From [Clostridium] hylemonae DSM 15053 (GTDB taxonomy: Bacteria; Bacillota; Clostridia; Lachnospirales; Lachnospiraceae): a stretch of DNA of 64,000 nucleotides. The notes under the pieces are model-generated. The model was not told where the DNA came from. It saw nothing but the letters and a program-made list of their open reading frames with translations, and ran no database searches. The first letter of the stretch is position 1; each line of letters begins with the position of its first letter. Location: the NCBI RefSeq assembly GCF_008281175.1, contig NZ_CP036524.1, forward strand, positions 1,240,001 through 1,304,000, given 5' to 3'. Positions 18,152 through 27,727 of this stretch are shown here, piece after piece. Position numbers and translations under genes: made by a program.

Positions 18152-19495
18152 TTGATTCTGCATATGTCATACTGGAAGAAAATGAAAGAAAAACTATTAA
18201 AGAAAATTGAAGCTAAAGAGGTAAAGGTAGGCGTTGTTGGGCTTGGTTATGTGGGGTTGCCGCTTGCGGTGGAGAAAGCCAAAGCTGGATTTAAAACAAT
18301 AGGATTTGATGTACAGAAGAGCAAAGTACAGCAGGTAAATAAAGGGGAAAATTATATTGGTGATGTGGTGGATAAGGATTTATTCGATCTTGTTAAAAAA
18401 GGAATGCTTAAGGCGACAACGGACTTCAGTTTTGTCGCAGATGTAGACTTTATCGCTATTTGTGTGCCAACGCCTCTGGATATTCACCAACAGCCAGATA
18501 TTAGTTATGTTAAAAGTTCGGTGAAAGAAATCGCAAAGTATTTAAAACCAGAGACTATTGTAGTTCTGGAATCGACGACTTATCCAGGAACGACAGAAGA
18601 ATTGATTATGCCTATTTTAGAACAGGATTCATGTCTCAAATGCGGAAAAGATTTTTATTTAGGATTTTCTCCTGAGCGTGTTGATCCAGGCAATATAATA
18701 TATAAAACAAAAAACACTCCAAAAGTTGTCGGAGGTGTGGGAAAAGACGCGACGGAAGTCATTGCCGCTATGTACAGAGCTGTGTTGGAAGGAGAGGTTT
18801 ATGAAGTCTCCTCACCTGCTATTGCTGAAATGGAGAAAATTTTAGAAAATACATATCGAAATATAAATATTGGGTTAATTAATGAGTTAACCATGCTTTG
18901 TCATGAAATGAATATCAGTATGTGGGAAGTGATTGATGCGGCCAAAACGAAACCATATGGATTTCAGGCCTTTTATCCCGGGCCTGGACTGGGAGGTCAT
19001 TGTATACCGTTGGATCCGTATTATCTTTCTTGGAAAGCTCGGGAATATGGTTTTCATACTTCAATGATAGAAAGCTCTATGATGATCAATGATAAGATGC
19101 CAAAATATTGTGTAGAACGTGCAAGTAAGCTTTTAAACCAACAGAGGAAAGCATTGAAGGCTTCTAAAATTTTGGTCGTAGGAGTTTCCTACAAGCAGGA
19201 CATTGATGATTATCGTGAAAGTCCGGCACTGCGAGTTATAGAAGAATTAAAAAAAGAAGAGGCAGATGTTTCCTATTTTGATCCATGGGTTCCGGAGTAT
19301 AAGTATCATGGCAATAAATATTATAGTATTAAAGAAATAACACCTTCCGTTCTTGAAAGATATGACTTAATCATGATAACAGCGGCACATAGTAATGTTG
19401 ATTATGCAATGATACAAGAAAATGGCAAAATGATTCTTGACACAAAAAATGTAATGAAAAATATTACCAAAAGAGAAAATATAGAAACATTATAG
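18152..19495 (+). CDS. wbpA: UDP-N-acetylhexosamine 6-dehydrogenase (WbpA/WecC-like)
   Basis: This 447-residue enzyme of the UDP-glucose/GDP-mannose dehydrogenase family has the NAD motif GLGYVGLP near residue 30, the catalytic cysteine C284 in GGHCIPLDP, and SPERVDPG in the middle domain. It should oxidise C6 of UDP-GlcNAc (or ManNAc) to the uronic acid in two NAD-dependent steps. The start is uncertain. TTG at 18152 has AAAGGAA eleven bases upstream and is used here; ATG at 18164 and 18182 are alternatives with poorer sites. The following genes complete a WbpA-I-B-D-E pathway, which favours UDP-GlcNAc as substrate. Confidence 0.87.
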   Translation: MILHMSYWKKMKEKLLKKIEAKEVKVGVVGLGYVGLPLAVEKAKAGFKTIGFDVQKSKVQQVNKGENYIGDVVDKDLFDLVKKGMLKATTDFSFVADVDFIAICVPTPLDIHQQPDISYVKSSVKEIAKYLKPETIVVLESTTYPGTTEELIMPILEQDSCLKCGKDFYLGFSPERVDPGNIIYKTKNTPKVVGGVGKDATEVIAAMYRAVLEGEVYEVSSPAIAEMEKILENTYRNINIGLINELTMLCHEMNISMWEVIDAAKTKPYGFQAFYPGPGLGGHCIPLDPYYLSWKAREYGFHTSMIESSMMINDKMPKYCVERASKLLNQQRKALKASKILVVGVSYKQDIDDYRESPALRVIEELKKEEADVSYFDPWVPEYKYHGNKYYSIKEITPSVLERYDLIMITAAHSNVDYAMIQENGKMILDTKNVMKNITKRENIETL

Positions 19496-19504
19496 AGGAT
19501 TGAT

Positions 19505-20587
19505 ATGAAAATAGTTACAATTGTTGGGGCAAGACCACAATTTGTGAAGGCAGCTGCAGTTTCACGTATTTTGAGGAAAACACATGAAGAGGTTCTGGTC
19601 CATACAGGGCAGCACTATGATAGAAATATGTCGGAAATTTTTTTTGATGAGTTAAATATTCCTAAACCGGATATAAATTTGCGGGTAGGCTCCGGTACGC
19701 ATGCCAAACAGACAGCTGAGATGTTGATCGGAATTGAAAATATTTTACTGAAGGAAAAACCAGATTATATATTGGTGTATGGAGATACAAATTCTACTTT
19801 AGCAGGTGCTTTAGCGGCAAGTAAAATTAATGTTCCGGTAATTCATGTAGAAGCAGGACTGCGGTCATACAATATGAAGATGCCTGAGGAACAGAACAGG
19901 GTTTTGACTGATCGCATTTCCTCTTTATTATTATGCCCAACGAGTACGGCTGTCGATAATCTTAAGAAAGAAGGAATAGTGAGCGGAGTATACAATATTG
20001 GTGATGTAATGTGTGATGCCGTATTGTATTATTCGAAAATGCTTGATGAAAGGCCAAAAGAGTATTATTTTTCGCGGTTAACTGGGTTGGATAAGGCGGT
20101 TCCTCTTCTTAAAGATTGGTATATTGCTACTGTCCACAGAGCAGAAAATACGGACATGGTAGAAAAAGTTGGAGAAATCTTAAGGGCTTTTGACCTCTTA
20201 GATGCACCAGTTATCTTTCCGGTCCATCCAAGAACAAAAGATTTTGTAAATACTTTAAGAATGAACAATTTTTATGATAATATTTTTTTTGTCGAGCCAG
20301 TTAGTTATCTTGATATGTTATATCTTGTGAAAGGTGCAAAAAAGGCAATTACAGATTCTGGTGGACTTCAAAAGGAGGCGTATATTCTTAATACGCCATG
20401 TGTGACAATTAGAGATCAGACAGAATGGATAGAGACATTAACTGGGAACCACAATATTTTGGCAAAACCAAAAGCTGATGACATTGTGGATAAAGTTATG
20501 TATACTGTTATTGACGAAAAAAAATCAAATTTGTATTATGGGAATGGAAAAGCAGCGGAAAAGCTGTGTGAAATTTTATATTCGTAA
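19505..20587 (+). CDS. wecB: UDP-N-acetylglucosamine 2-epimerase family (WecB/WbpI)
   Basis: The 360-residue protein has the family hallmarks GARPQFVKAAA at the start, GQHYD near 38, HVEAGLRS near 117, and PEEQNR just after. Non-hydrolysing 2-epimerases invert C2 of UDP-GlcNAc-type sugars. In a set with WbpA, B, D and E homologues it is likely WbpI, converting UDP-2,3-diacetamido glucuronate to the manno form. A WecB role on UDP-GlcNAc itself cannot be excluded. It starts nine bases after wbpA ends, with a short GAGGAT binding site. Confidence 0.88.
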   Translation: MKIVTIVGARPQFVKAAAVSRILRKTHEEVLVHTGQHYDRNMSEIFFDELNIPKPDINLRVGSGTHAKQTAEMLIGIENILLKEKPDYILVYGDTNSTLAGALAASKINVPVIHVEAGLRSYNMKMPEEQNRVLTDRISSLLLCPTSTAVDNLKKEGIVSGVYNIGDVMCDAVLYYSKMLDERPKEYYFSRLTGLDKAVPLLKDWYIATVHRAENTDMVEKVGEILRAFDLLDAPVIFPVHPRTKDFVNTLRMNNFYDNIFFVEPVSYLDMLYLVKGAKKAITDSGGLQKEAYILNTPCVTIRDQTEWIETLTGNHNILAKPKADDIVDKVMYTVIDEKKSNLYYGNGKAAEKLCEILYS

Positions 20588-20627
20588 AAAAGGAATGATT
20601 AAAGCTTTGATAAAAAGGAGAATAGCT

Positions 20628-21701
20628 ATGAAATGTGCCTTAATAGGATGTGGGAGAATTTCTACGAACCATGTAAAAGCAATCATTAATAATAATCTGG
20701 AACTGATTGCTGTATGCGATATTGTTCCAGAACATATGGAAAAAGTATTGAAGGAGCATAGTTTACAGGACAATCAGAATATTAGACGATATACGGATTA
20801 TAAAAAACTGTTGAAAGAAAATCAATTGGATTTAGTCGGGATTGCAACAGAAAGTGGCCTTCATGCTGAGATTGCAATCAGTTGTATTGAACATGGAACT
20901 CATGTTATTATAGAAAAACCTATGGCAATGAGCATTGAGGATGCCAATAGAATTATTAAGATCTCAGAAGCACGTCATATTAAAGTTTCGGCCTGCCACC
21001 AAAACAGGTTTAATATTGCTGTTCAGGAAATGAGGAAAGCGGTAGAAAGCGGAAGGTTTGGAAAACTTTCTCACGGTTCTGTTCATGTACGTTGGAATAG
21101 AGGAGTTGATTACTATAGGCAGGCTCCATGGAGAGGAACTTGGGCTCAAGATGGGGGAGCATTAATGAACCAGTGTATTCATGGAATTGATTTACTTCGC
21201 TGGATGCTCGGTGATGACATTGAAGAAGTCTATGGTGTTACAAGACAGCAATTTCATCATTATTTAGAAGCAGAAGATATTGGAATGGCAGTTGTAAAAT
21301 TTAAAAATGGTGCAGTCGCAACAATAGAGGGAACAACTAATGTGTATCCCCATAACCTGGAGGAAACACTGTACCTGTTTGGCGAAAATGGGACAGTAAA
21401 ACTGGGAGGAAAATCTACCAATAATATTGACGTCTGGGATTTTGCCGATGAGTCAGATTTGGATGATAAAAATAAAGGCCTGAAAGAAGAAACAAGTAAT
21501 GTATATGGTAACGGTCATACAAGTTTATATGCAGATATGATTGAGGCAATTGAAAATGACCGTAAACCCTATGTAGACGCGTATGCTGGAAAAAATGCAT
21601 TGGAACTTGTTTTGGCTATTTATAGGAGCCAAAAGGAAGGAAAGCCGGTTAAATTTCCATTAAAAGATTTTGCAAGTGTAGATATGACGGGGGAATTCTG
21701 A
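20628..21701 (+). CDS. wbpB: Gfo/Idh/MocA oxidoreductase (WbpB-like, C3 oxidation)
   Basis: I place the start at ATG 20628, because AAAAAGGAG ends seven bases before it and the NAD motif LIGCGRIS follows immediately. A longer frame reaching back to 20478 would overlap wecB and adds no recognisable residues. The 357-residue protein has the conserved EKPMA motif near residue 95 and the C-terminal beta-sheet domain of the family. WbpB oxidises C3 of UDP-GlcNAcA to a 3-keto sugar, and the WbpE aminotransferase then adds nitrogen. Its stop overlaps the wbpD start (TGATG), so the two are translationally coupled. Confidence 0.85.
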   Translation: MKCALIGCGRISTNHVKAIINNNLELIAVCDIVPEHMEKVLKEHSLQDNQNIRRYTDYKKLLKENQLDLVGIATESGLHAEIAISCIEHGTHVIIEKPMAMSIEDANRIIKISEARHIKVSACHQNRFNIAVQEMRKAVESGRFGKLSHGSVHVRWNRGVDYYRQAPWRGTWAQDGGALMNQCIHGIDLLRWMLGDDIEEVYGVTRQQFHHYLEAEDIGMAVVKFKNGAVATIEGTTNVYPHNLEETLYLFGENGTVKLGGKSTNNIDVWDFADESDLDDKNKGLKEETSNVYGNGHTSLYADMIEAIENDRKPYVDAYAGKNALELVLAIYRSQKEGKPVKFPLKDFASVDMTGEF

Positions 21702-22267
21702 TGGATGATTATTTTGTACATGCCAGTAGTTATATTGATTCGGATGTAAAAATAGGAATGGGAACAAAAATTTGGCATTTTTCTCATGTCCAAAGTGGAG
21801 TGAGCATTGGTGAGAACTGTTCGTTTGGACAAAATGTAAACATATCCAATAATGTTAAAATTGGTAATGGGGTAAAAGTGCAAAACAATGTTTCAATATA
21901 TGAAGGTGTTGAAATGGAGGACTACGTTTTTTGTGGTCCTTCAGCAGTTTTTACTAATGATTTGACTCCGCGTGCCAAGTATCCAAAGGGACGAAAAGGA
22001 TTTAAAAAAACAATTTTAAAAGAAGGAGCCACTATTGGTGCCAACGCGACAATCGTTTGTGGCAATACGATTGGGAGATGGGCGATGGTTGCTGCTGGTG
22101 CAGTGATAACTAGTGATGTCACTGATTATGCTTTGATGGCAGGGGTACCGGCCCGGCAAATTGGATGGGTATGTGAGTGTGGGAACAAATTAGATGAGGA
22201 ATTGCAGTGTAAATCTTGCAAAAGATGTTATGAAAAGAAAGAACAAGGCATAATGGAGATATCATAA
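21701..22267 (+). CDS. wbpD: UDP-3-amino-sugar N-acetyltransferase (WbpD-like, hexapeptide repeat)
   Basis: The 188-residue protein is dominated by hexapeptide repeats of the left-handed beta helix (units such as IGENCS, IGNGVK, IGANAT) from about residue 15 to 150. GRKGFKKT forms the usual loop, and MAGVPARQIGW marks the C-cap. It should acetylate the 3-amino group of UDP-GlcNAc3NA using acetyl-CoA. The tail carries four cysteines as CECG and CKSC, a small zinc-ribbon-like end also seen in this family. It shares one base with the wbpB stop. A glycosyltransferase separates it from the aminotransferase gene. Confidence 0.87.
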   Translation: MDDYFVHASSYIDSDVKIGMGTKIWHFSHVQSGVSIGENCSFGQNVNISNNVKIGNGVKVQNNVSIYEGVEMEDYVFCGPSAVFTNDLTPRAKYPKGRKGFKKTILKEGATIGANATIVCGNTIGRWAMVAAGAVITSDVTDYALMAGVPARQIGWVCECGNKLDEELQCKSCKRCYEKKEQGIMEIS

Positions 22268-22308
22268 TTAAAAAACTTATTACATTGTTTGGAAGGGGCG
22301 ATTACTTT

Positions 22309-23436
22309 ATGGACAAAAGGCCCAGATGCATTTTTCATATACCCAATCATATCGATGTAGACGCGAAATCAGGCTCTCAAGTGAGGCCTGTTAAAATGAT
22401 GGCGGCATTTGACAGGATAGGATATGATGTTGATGTGGTAATGGGATATGGCAAGGAAAGAAAAGCGAGCATTAATGCTATAAAGAAAAAAATAAATAAA
22501 GGTATAAAATATGATTTTTTATATTCTGAGAGTAGTACTATGCCAACATTGCTGACAGAAAAAAATCATTTACCGCTATATCCATTTTTGGATTTTGGCT
22601 TTTTCAAATTTTGTAAAAAACATAATATAAAAATTGCTTTATTTTACCGTGACATACACTGGAAATTTGGACAGTATAAAGCTAAGGTCCCTTTATATCA
22701 GAGAATGGTGACTATACCAATGTATAGATACGATTTGTTCCAATATCAAAAATATTTAGATATAATTTATCTACCGACGCTTAATATGGGAAAATATGTG
22801 AACGGATTGGGGAATGTCTCAAAAGTTGATACATTACCTCCGGGAGCAGATAAGAGAATAGTAGATGATAAAAGTGAAAATTATAATACTTCTGACAGCA
22901 CAATAAATATTTTTTATGTAGGTGGAGTATTGGGGATATACAATTTTGAAAAGTTATTAAAAATCGCAAAACAAAAGTCTTATGTAAGATTGAAATTATG
23001 TTGTCGTGAAAATGAATGGAATATGGCAAAGCATAAGTATTCTGATTATTTAACGGAACGAGTGGATATAGTGCACAAGCATGGTAAAGAATTAGAACAA
23101 TATTATGCGTGGGCGGATCTGTGCAGTTGTTATTTTGAGCCAAGCCTATATATGGAAATGGCTGTCCCGATTAAACTATTAGAGTATGTTAGTTTTCAGG
23201 TTCCAATTATTGCTACAAAAGGAACTGCAGCAGGGAATTTCGTGGAAAAGTATGGTTGCGGCTTTAGTATTCCCTATGATGAGGGTAAGTTAGAAAATGT
23301 ATTAGAAACTATCCATGAGGATAAACGCTTATTGTTAAATAAGTATAAGCAAATTAAAGATTGTATTAATGAAAATACGTGGGAGAGCCGGGCACAAAAG
23401 GTTGCGGGAGATTTGACAAGTATAGAAGGAAGGTAA
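22309..23436 (+). CDS. GT-B glycosyltransferase
   Basis: The start ATG at 22309 is favoured by GGAAGGGG at 22291-22298; an in-frame TTG at 22285 would lie before that site. The 375-residue product has a two-domain GT-B layout, with FYVGGVLGIYNFEKL opening the donor domain and PIKLLEYVSFQVPIIATKG matching the E-x-x-G region of GT4-like enzymes. Homology is weaker than for the neighbouring transferases. Lying between wbpD and wbpE, it is a good candidate for adding the diacetamido-uronic acid residue, by position only. Confidence 0.8.
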   Translation: MDKRPRCIFHIPNHIDVDAKSGSQVRPVKMMAAFDRIGYDVDVVMGYGKERKASINAIKKKINKGIKYDFLYSESSTMPTLLTEKNHLPLYPFLDFGFFKFCKKHNIKIALFYRDIHWKFGQYKAKVPLYQRMVTIPMYRYDLFQYQKYLDIIYLPTLNMGKYVNGLGNVSKVDTLPPGADKRIVDDKSENYNTSDSTINIFYVGGVLGIYNFEKLLKIAKQKSYVRLKLCCRENEWNMAKHKYSDYLTERVDIVHKHGKELEQYYAWADLCSCYFEPSLYMEMAVPIKLLEYVSFQVPIIATKGTAAGNFVEKYGCGFSIPYDEGKLENVLETIHEDKRLLLNKYKQIKDCINENTWESRAQKVAGDLTSIEGR

Positions 23437-23442
23437 TTACTC

Positions 23443-24573
23443 ATGCAGTTTAGAGATTTAAAAGAGCAATATAATGTACTGGAAAAGGATATAAATAAAG
23501 CAATACAAAGTGTGCTTTCAAAGTGCAATTTTATCAGTGGAGATGAAGTGGGGGAGTTGGAAGAACTGCTCGCAGAGTATGTAGGCATTAAACACTGTGT
23601 AACCTGTGGTAACGGAACTGATGCGATGAGTATGATGATGATGGCATGGGATATCCATGAGGGAGATGCTGTGTTTGTTCCTGATTTTACGTTTTTTTCA
23701 TCAGGTGAGATTGTTGCCCATGCAGGAGCTGTTCCTGTGTTTTATGATGTGGAATTAGAAACTTATAATGCAGACATAAACTCATTGGAAAATGCTATCC
23801 GTCTAGTCATTGAGGAGGGAAACTTACGGCCTAGGGCAATTATCGCCGTAGATTTGTTTGGTCTTCCGGCAAACTACACTGACTTGGAAAGACTGGCTGA
23901 AAAATATAACCTTCGTATATTGGAAGACAGCGCACAAGGGTTTGGGGGAAAGATTGGGGTAAAACGTGCCGGCAGCTTTGGAGATGCAGCAACTACATCT
24001 TTTTTTCCTGCTAAGCCATTAGGCTGTTATGGGGATGGGGGAGCGATTTTTACTAATGATGATGAAACTGCCAAATATCTGCGTTCTATTGCTGTGCATG
24101 GAAAGGGGAAGGTTAAATATGATAATATACGTATAGGTATGAATTCCAGATTAGATACACTGCAGGCGGCAATTTTAAAGGTAAAATTAGAAGCATTTAA
24201 AAGATATGAGCTTTATAATGTAAATAAGATCGCTGAAATGTATAATGAGCGATTAAAAGATATAGTAACACTGCCGGTTACGCCGGAAGGCTTTTATTCA
24301 AGCTGGGCTCAGTACACGATTCAGTTAAACAGTTCTGGGCAGCGTGAAAAATTGCAGCAGTATTTGCGGAAGCATAATATTCCAACGGCGGTTTATTATA
24401 TAAAACCGATGCACAGCCAACTTGCATTTTCAAGGAATAAAGAATATGTAGAGTGTAAGAATACAGAAAAATTATGTAATACGGTTCTTTCACTGCCAAT
24501 GCATCCATATTTAAGTGAAAAGGACTGCGATTTTATCTGTATGAACATAAAACGTTGCCTATTAGACAGTTAA
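23443..24573 (+). CDS. wbpE: DegT-family aminotransferase (WbpE-like, C3 amination)
   Basis: This 376-residue PLP enzyme has the Schiff-base lysine K191 in PAKPLGCYGDGGA, the aspartate of LEDSAQGFG that contacts the cofactor, and the opening FRDLKEQYN typical of WbpE/WlbC enzymes. It should convert the 3-keto product of WbpB to UDP-GlcNAc3NA, which WbpD then acetylates. The match of its active-site segment to this clade is closer than that of the aminotransferase at 14.9 kb, which suits a C4-keto substrate. The gap from the preceding stop is six bases. Confidence 0.88.
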   Translation: MQFRDLKEQYNVLEKDINKAIQSVLSKCNFISGDEVGELEELLAEYVGIKHCVTCGNGTDAMSMMMMAWDIHEGDAVFVPDFTFFSSGEIVAHAGAVPVFYDVELETYNADINSLENAIRLVIEEGNLRPRAIIAVDLFGLPANYTDLERLAEKYNLRILEDSAQGFGGKIGVKRAGSFGDAATTSFFPAKPLGCYGDGGAIFTNDDETAKYLRSIAVHGKGKVKYDNIRIGMNSRLDTLQAAILKVKLEAFKRYELYNVNKIAEMYNERLKDIVTLPVTPEGFYSSWAQYTIQLNSSGQREKLQQYLRKHNIPTAVYYIKPMHSQLAFSRNKEYVECKNTEKLCNTVLSLPMHPYLSEKDCDFICMNIKRCLLDS

Positions 24574-24614
24574 TGATTTAGTGATACAGTGAGCTGGAAA
24601 CTAAGGAGAAAAAG

Positions 24615-25976
24615 TTGTTAAGAAAATTAGATAATAATATACAGAAAATGATGTGTTCCGTTTTAAATATAATTTGGGATTTTACAAAAGCATTGGATAT
24701 GCGTATACGCGAGAAATTTTTGACAGCGTTCTTTATGATGATAAGTATTATGGCTTATATCTATGCAATACTTCCTATACATGTTCATTTATTGTTGAAG
24801 TGTCTGATCGGTACCGTTTTTATGCTGGGAATATTAGTGTTTTCCATAGACAGGGAATTAAAACCTGTCAAACTAAATAGTACAATATGTTTATTATGGT
24901 TTGGATTTGGCGTCATACGTTTGATTAGTGGATTAATTATATCCATTGAATATTTGCCGCTTGCATGTATTTGGCTGGTTGGGTTCCCCTCAATTTTTTT
25001 TGTCTGGAATAATAGAAAAGATTATGAGAAATTATTCGAACATATTTATACTGCGTTTTTGTATCCGACTATTGTGTTTTTTGTGGCTTCTATTTTACTT
25101 GTGCCAATTAGATCTTCGGCATATTTGGGTTTGACTTCTAATGCCAATGCTGTAGGGCAGCGTATTACAGCCATATTTGGACTGCTTATTGCCTGTTTTA
25201 TGTTTTATGGTAAAGGTAAGAAATATGTAAAAATTCTAAACCTGCTATGTATTTGGTTTTCAATTGCGTTTGCTGTTTATTCTAGGGGTCGGACAATAAC
25301 AGTAGTACTTGCCAGTGTAATTATTGCCGCATTCATTTGTGGTGCTGTTATTGTAAAATTAAGCTGGTATGAACTATTAAAGAAGGCTGTAATTTTGCTT
25401 ATTGGAGGCACTGTGGTAACCTTAATTATTTTGCCTGTTAATAAGGTGGCAACGAGTATCATGCCAGAAGTCAGTTTTCAAGAAGAAAAAGAACAAGACG
25501 CAAATTTAAATTCTTTAATAGACGGATATATGGTGAGGATGGAAGGGAATGATAAAGCCAAAGCCGGGATAAACGATTACTCTTCTGGCAGAATGGGAAT
25601 TTGGATTGAAGCAATCAGTAAATCCAACATGTTGGGACATCCTAGCCGGAATCATATAGTTACAGTTAGAAACGGAGATGTTGGAAATAATACACATAAT
25701 GTTTTTATACAGTTTATGTATGACAACGGGATAATCGCGTGTGTAGTATTTATACTATTAGTTTTGGTGGCATTAAAGCAAACCGTTTTACTATGTTATA
25801 ATACGCGGAAGAGACTTTACGCCATTCTGTTAATGATAGAAATATCGTATCTTTGTATTTCGATGTTTACAAGTACTAATATGCCGTTTTTATATGAAAT
25901 CAGTTTTGTTTTTTATTTTGTATATGCAATTCTGTTTGAGAAATCTTCAGGGTATACATTACATCAAGCGGGTTAA
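24615..25976 (+). CDS. O-antigen ligase/polymerase-like (Wzy) membrane protein
   Basis: The start is TTG at 24615, with AAGGAG six bases upstream. The 453-residue protein has about ten to twelve membrane helices and one large extracytoplasmic loop in the second half. Near the end of that loop is HNVFIQFMYDNG, resembling the Wzy_C motif of O-antigen ligases and polymerases. The SRGRT segment before the loop fits the same family. It probably polymerises repeat units outside the membrane. A second polymerase-like protein occurs at 31.5 kb, so one may be a ligase or serve a second polymer. Confidence 0.82.
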   Translation: MLRKLDNNIQKMMCSVLNIIWDFTKALDMRIREKFLTAFFMMISIMAYIYAILPIHVHLLLKCLIGTVFMLGILVFSIDRELKPVKLNSTICLLWFGFGVIRLISGLIISIEYLPLACIWLVGFPSIFFVWNNRKDYEKLFEHIYTAFLYPTIVFFVASILLVPIRSSAYLGLTSNANAVGQRITAIFGLLIACFMFYGKGKKYVKILNLLCIWFSIAFAVYSRGRTITVVLASVIIAAFICGAVIVKLSWYELLKKAVILLIGGTVVTLIILPVNKVATSIMPEVSFQEEKEQDANLNSLIDGYMVRMEGNDKAKAGINDYSSGRMGIWIEAISKSNMLGHPSRNHIVTVRNGDVGNNTHNVFIQFMYDNGIIACVVFILLVLVALKQTVLLCYNTRKRLYAILLMIEISYLCISMFTSTNMPFLYEISFVFYFVYAILFEKSSGYTLHQAG

Positions 25977-25989
25977 TGGAGGAAGTAAA

Positions 25990-27702
25990 ATGCCAGGTAT
26001 TTATATATCCAATTTTAACAATAAAAATAATTTAAATAATGTTTATCCATCGAAATGTGTATTTGAGGAAATACCAATTAGCGGCTATAAAGTATATCGC
26101 AATACATTAGCTAAGTTTATGGATGATAAAGTATTTGCTCAGGACAATGACTTTGTATTGATTACCGAAGGAGTGATCCTAAATCGAATTGAGTTGATGC
26201 GGAAGTATAGACAGCAAGATTTTTTCCATACAGTAAAAGAAATGTTAAAGAAAAACGGGGAAGAATTTTTTAAGGAGTTTCGTGGGAGTTTTTGTGGTGC
26301 CGTTTATAATAAAGCTTTAGATGAGTGGATTGTTTATACCAATCAAGTCGGTGACAAGTCTGTTTTTTACTATTTTGAGAACGGTAAGTTTGTCATAGGT
26401 ACTCAAGTTAATTATATTTTAAACACACTAAAGAAAAACGGTTGTCCTTTAACATTCGATAGAAAAGCGATGTACGATATGTTGACTTTTGCATTTATGG
26501 AACAGGATAGCACCTATGCACATGAGATAAAGCGATTAGGAGCCGGACAGTATATCAAAATCAGTAAAGGGCAGTTGCACATATATAAATATTTTGAATT
26601 TTTGAGAGACGATGGTCATTTAAGAGATTTACAGGAAGAAGAACTAATTGATATTATTGATAGTAAATTTCGTCAGGCAATACAGCGGGAATATGAAAAA
26701 GACTTGGAGTATGGCTATAGGATTTACACGGATTTAAGTGGTGGGTTGGACTCCAGAATGACGATGTGGGTAGGGGCAGAGATGGGCTATTTACCGATGA
26801 CACATCTGACATACTGCCAAGCTAATTATAAGGACGAGCTTATTGCGAAAGATTTAGCAGATTATTGGGGAAACGAGATTGTCGTAAAAAGTTTAAATGA
26901 CGCTCGCTTTATGTACGATATTGAAAGAATAGTGGAAATGAATAATGGATTATCTTTATATAGTGGTATTACAGGGGGAATGCGCCTTTTAGAAATGATT
27001 GATTCTGAGTTTATGGGATTAGAGCATACAGGCCAGCTTGGAGATGCGGTGCTCGGTTCTTTTTATAAAAAAGCAGAGCAAATTGGTAATTGGGAACTAA
27101 CGGGGATGTATTCAGAAAAATTAAAAGATAGGATTAGTGACGAATATAAACATACATTTTGCGATAATGAAATGTATTTGCTATATACAAGAGGATTTCA
27201 GGGGGCTATGTGCACACATTCAATTAGGCAGAACTATACGGAGGTATCATCGCCATTTATTGATGTTGATTTTTTAAGCTTCTGTTATAACATACCGGCG
27301 GAATTAAGGGTCAAACATAATATATATATTAAGTGGATATTATCCAAGTATCCGGAAGCGGCAGGATTTGAATGGGAAAAGTCTGGATGTAAGCTTTCTG
27401 CTGGAAATGCAGAACAATTTATTAGAAAAGTGATTACGGCGGGCCCTAGGAAGTTGAGGAAAGCACTTAGAATAACAGATAAGATAAGCAATAAGGGGAT
27501 GAATCCAATGGATTATTGGTATAAAAGTAAGTGTGAGCTGAGCCGTTTTATGGATGGATATTTTGAGGAAAATATTTGTAACAAAGTTTTTGATAAAAAG
27601 GAAAAAGAATGCCTTGAAAGTTATTATAAAAATGGTACAACTATGGAAAAAACACAAGCACTAACTGTTTTGGGGGCTGTGAATTATTACTTTGGCAGTT
27701 AA
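25990..27702 (+). CDS. Asparagine-synthase-like amidotransferase lacking the N-terminal cysteine
   Basis: The ATG at 25990 is chosen for GGAGG at 25977-25981; upstream codons are not family-like. The 570-residue protein has an N-terminal Ntn-like domain (about 1-200) and an asparagine-synthetase PP-loop domain with SGGLDS at 250-255. The nucleophilic Cys2 of true glutaminases is absent: the protein starts Met-Pro-Gly-Ile where AsnB starts Met-Cys-Gly. It may therefore use free ammonia or form another adenylate-derived bond, as beta-lactam synthetase does. Beside a uronic-acid pathway, amidation of the sugar carboxylate, as proposed for WbpS of Pseudomonas, is attractive but unproven. Confidence 0.82.
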   Translation: MPGIYISNFNNKNNLNNVYPSKCVFEEIPISGYKVYRNTLAKFMDDKVFAQDNDFVLITEGVILNRIELMRKYRQQDFFHTVKEMLKKNGEEFFKEFRGSFCGAVYNKALDEWIVYTNQVGDKSVFYYFENGKFVIGTQVNYILNTLKKNGCPLTFDRKAMYDMLTFAFMEQDSTYAHEIKRLGAGQYIKISKGQLHIYKYFEFLRDDGHLRDLQEEELIDIIDSKFRQAIQREYEKDLEYGYRIYTDLSGGLDSRMTMWVGAEMGYLPMTHLTYCQANYKDELIAKDLADYWGNEIVVKSLNDARFMYDIERIVEMNNGLSLYSGITGGMRLLEMIDSEFMGLEHTGQLGDAVLGSFYKKAEQIGNWELTGMYSEKLKDRISDEYKHTFCDNEMYLLYTRGFQGAMCTHSIRQNYTEVSSPFIDVDFLSFCYNIPAELRVKHNIYIKWILSKYPEAAGFEWEKSGCKLSAGNAEQFIRKVITAGPRKLRKALRITDKISNKGMNPMDYWYKSKCELSRFMDGYFEENICNKVFDKKEKECLESYYKNGTTMEKTQALTVLGAVNYYFGS

Positions 27703-27727
27703 ATATATAGAGGATAAAGGAGAACAG

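Noticed and set aside
20281-20292. T8 run inside the 2-epimerase gene as a second slippage switch
   Set aside because: The frame is intact, T8 runs are common in this AT-rich DNA (another lies in the gene at 24.6 kb), and A/T tracts of this length are much less telling than G11.
20478-20627. Longer N-terminus for the WbpB-like protein
   Set aside because: It would overlap wecB by 110 bases and add a Lys-rich stretch with no family match. The ATG at 20628 has a strong binding site and begins the NAD motif.
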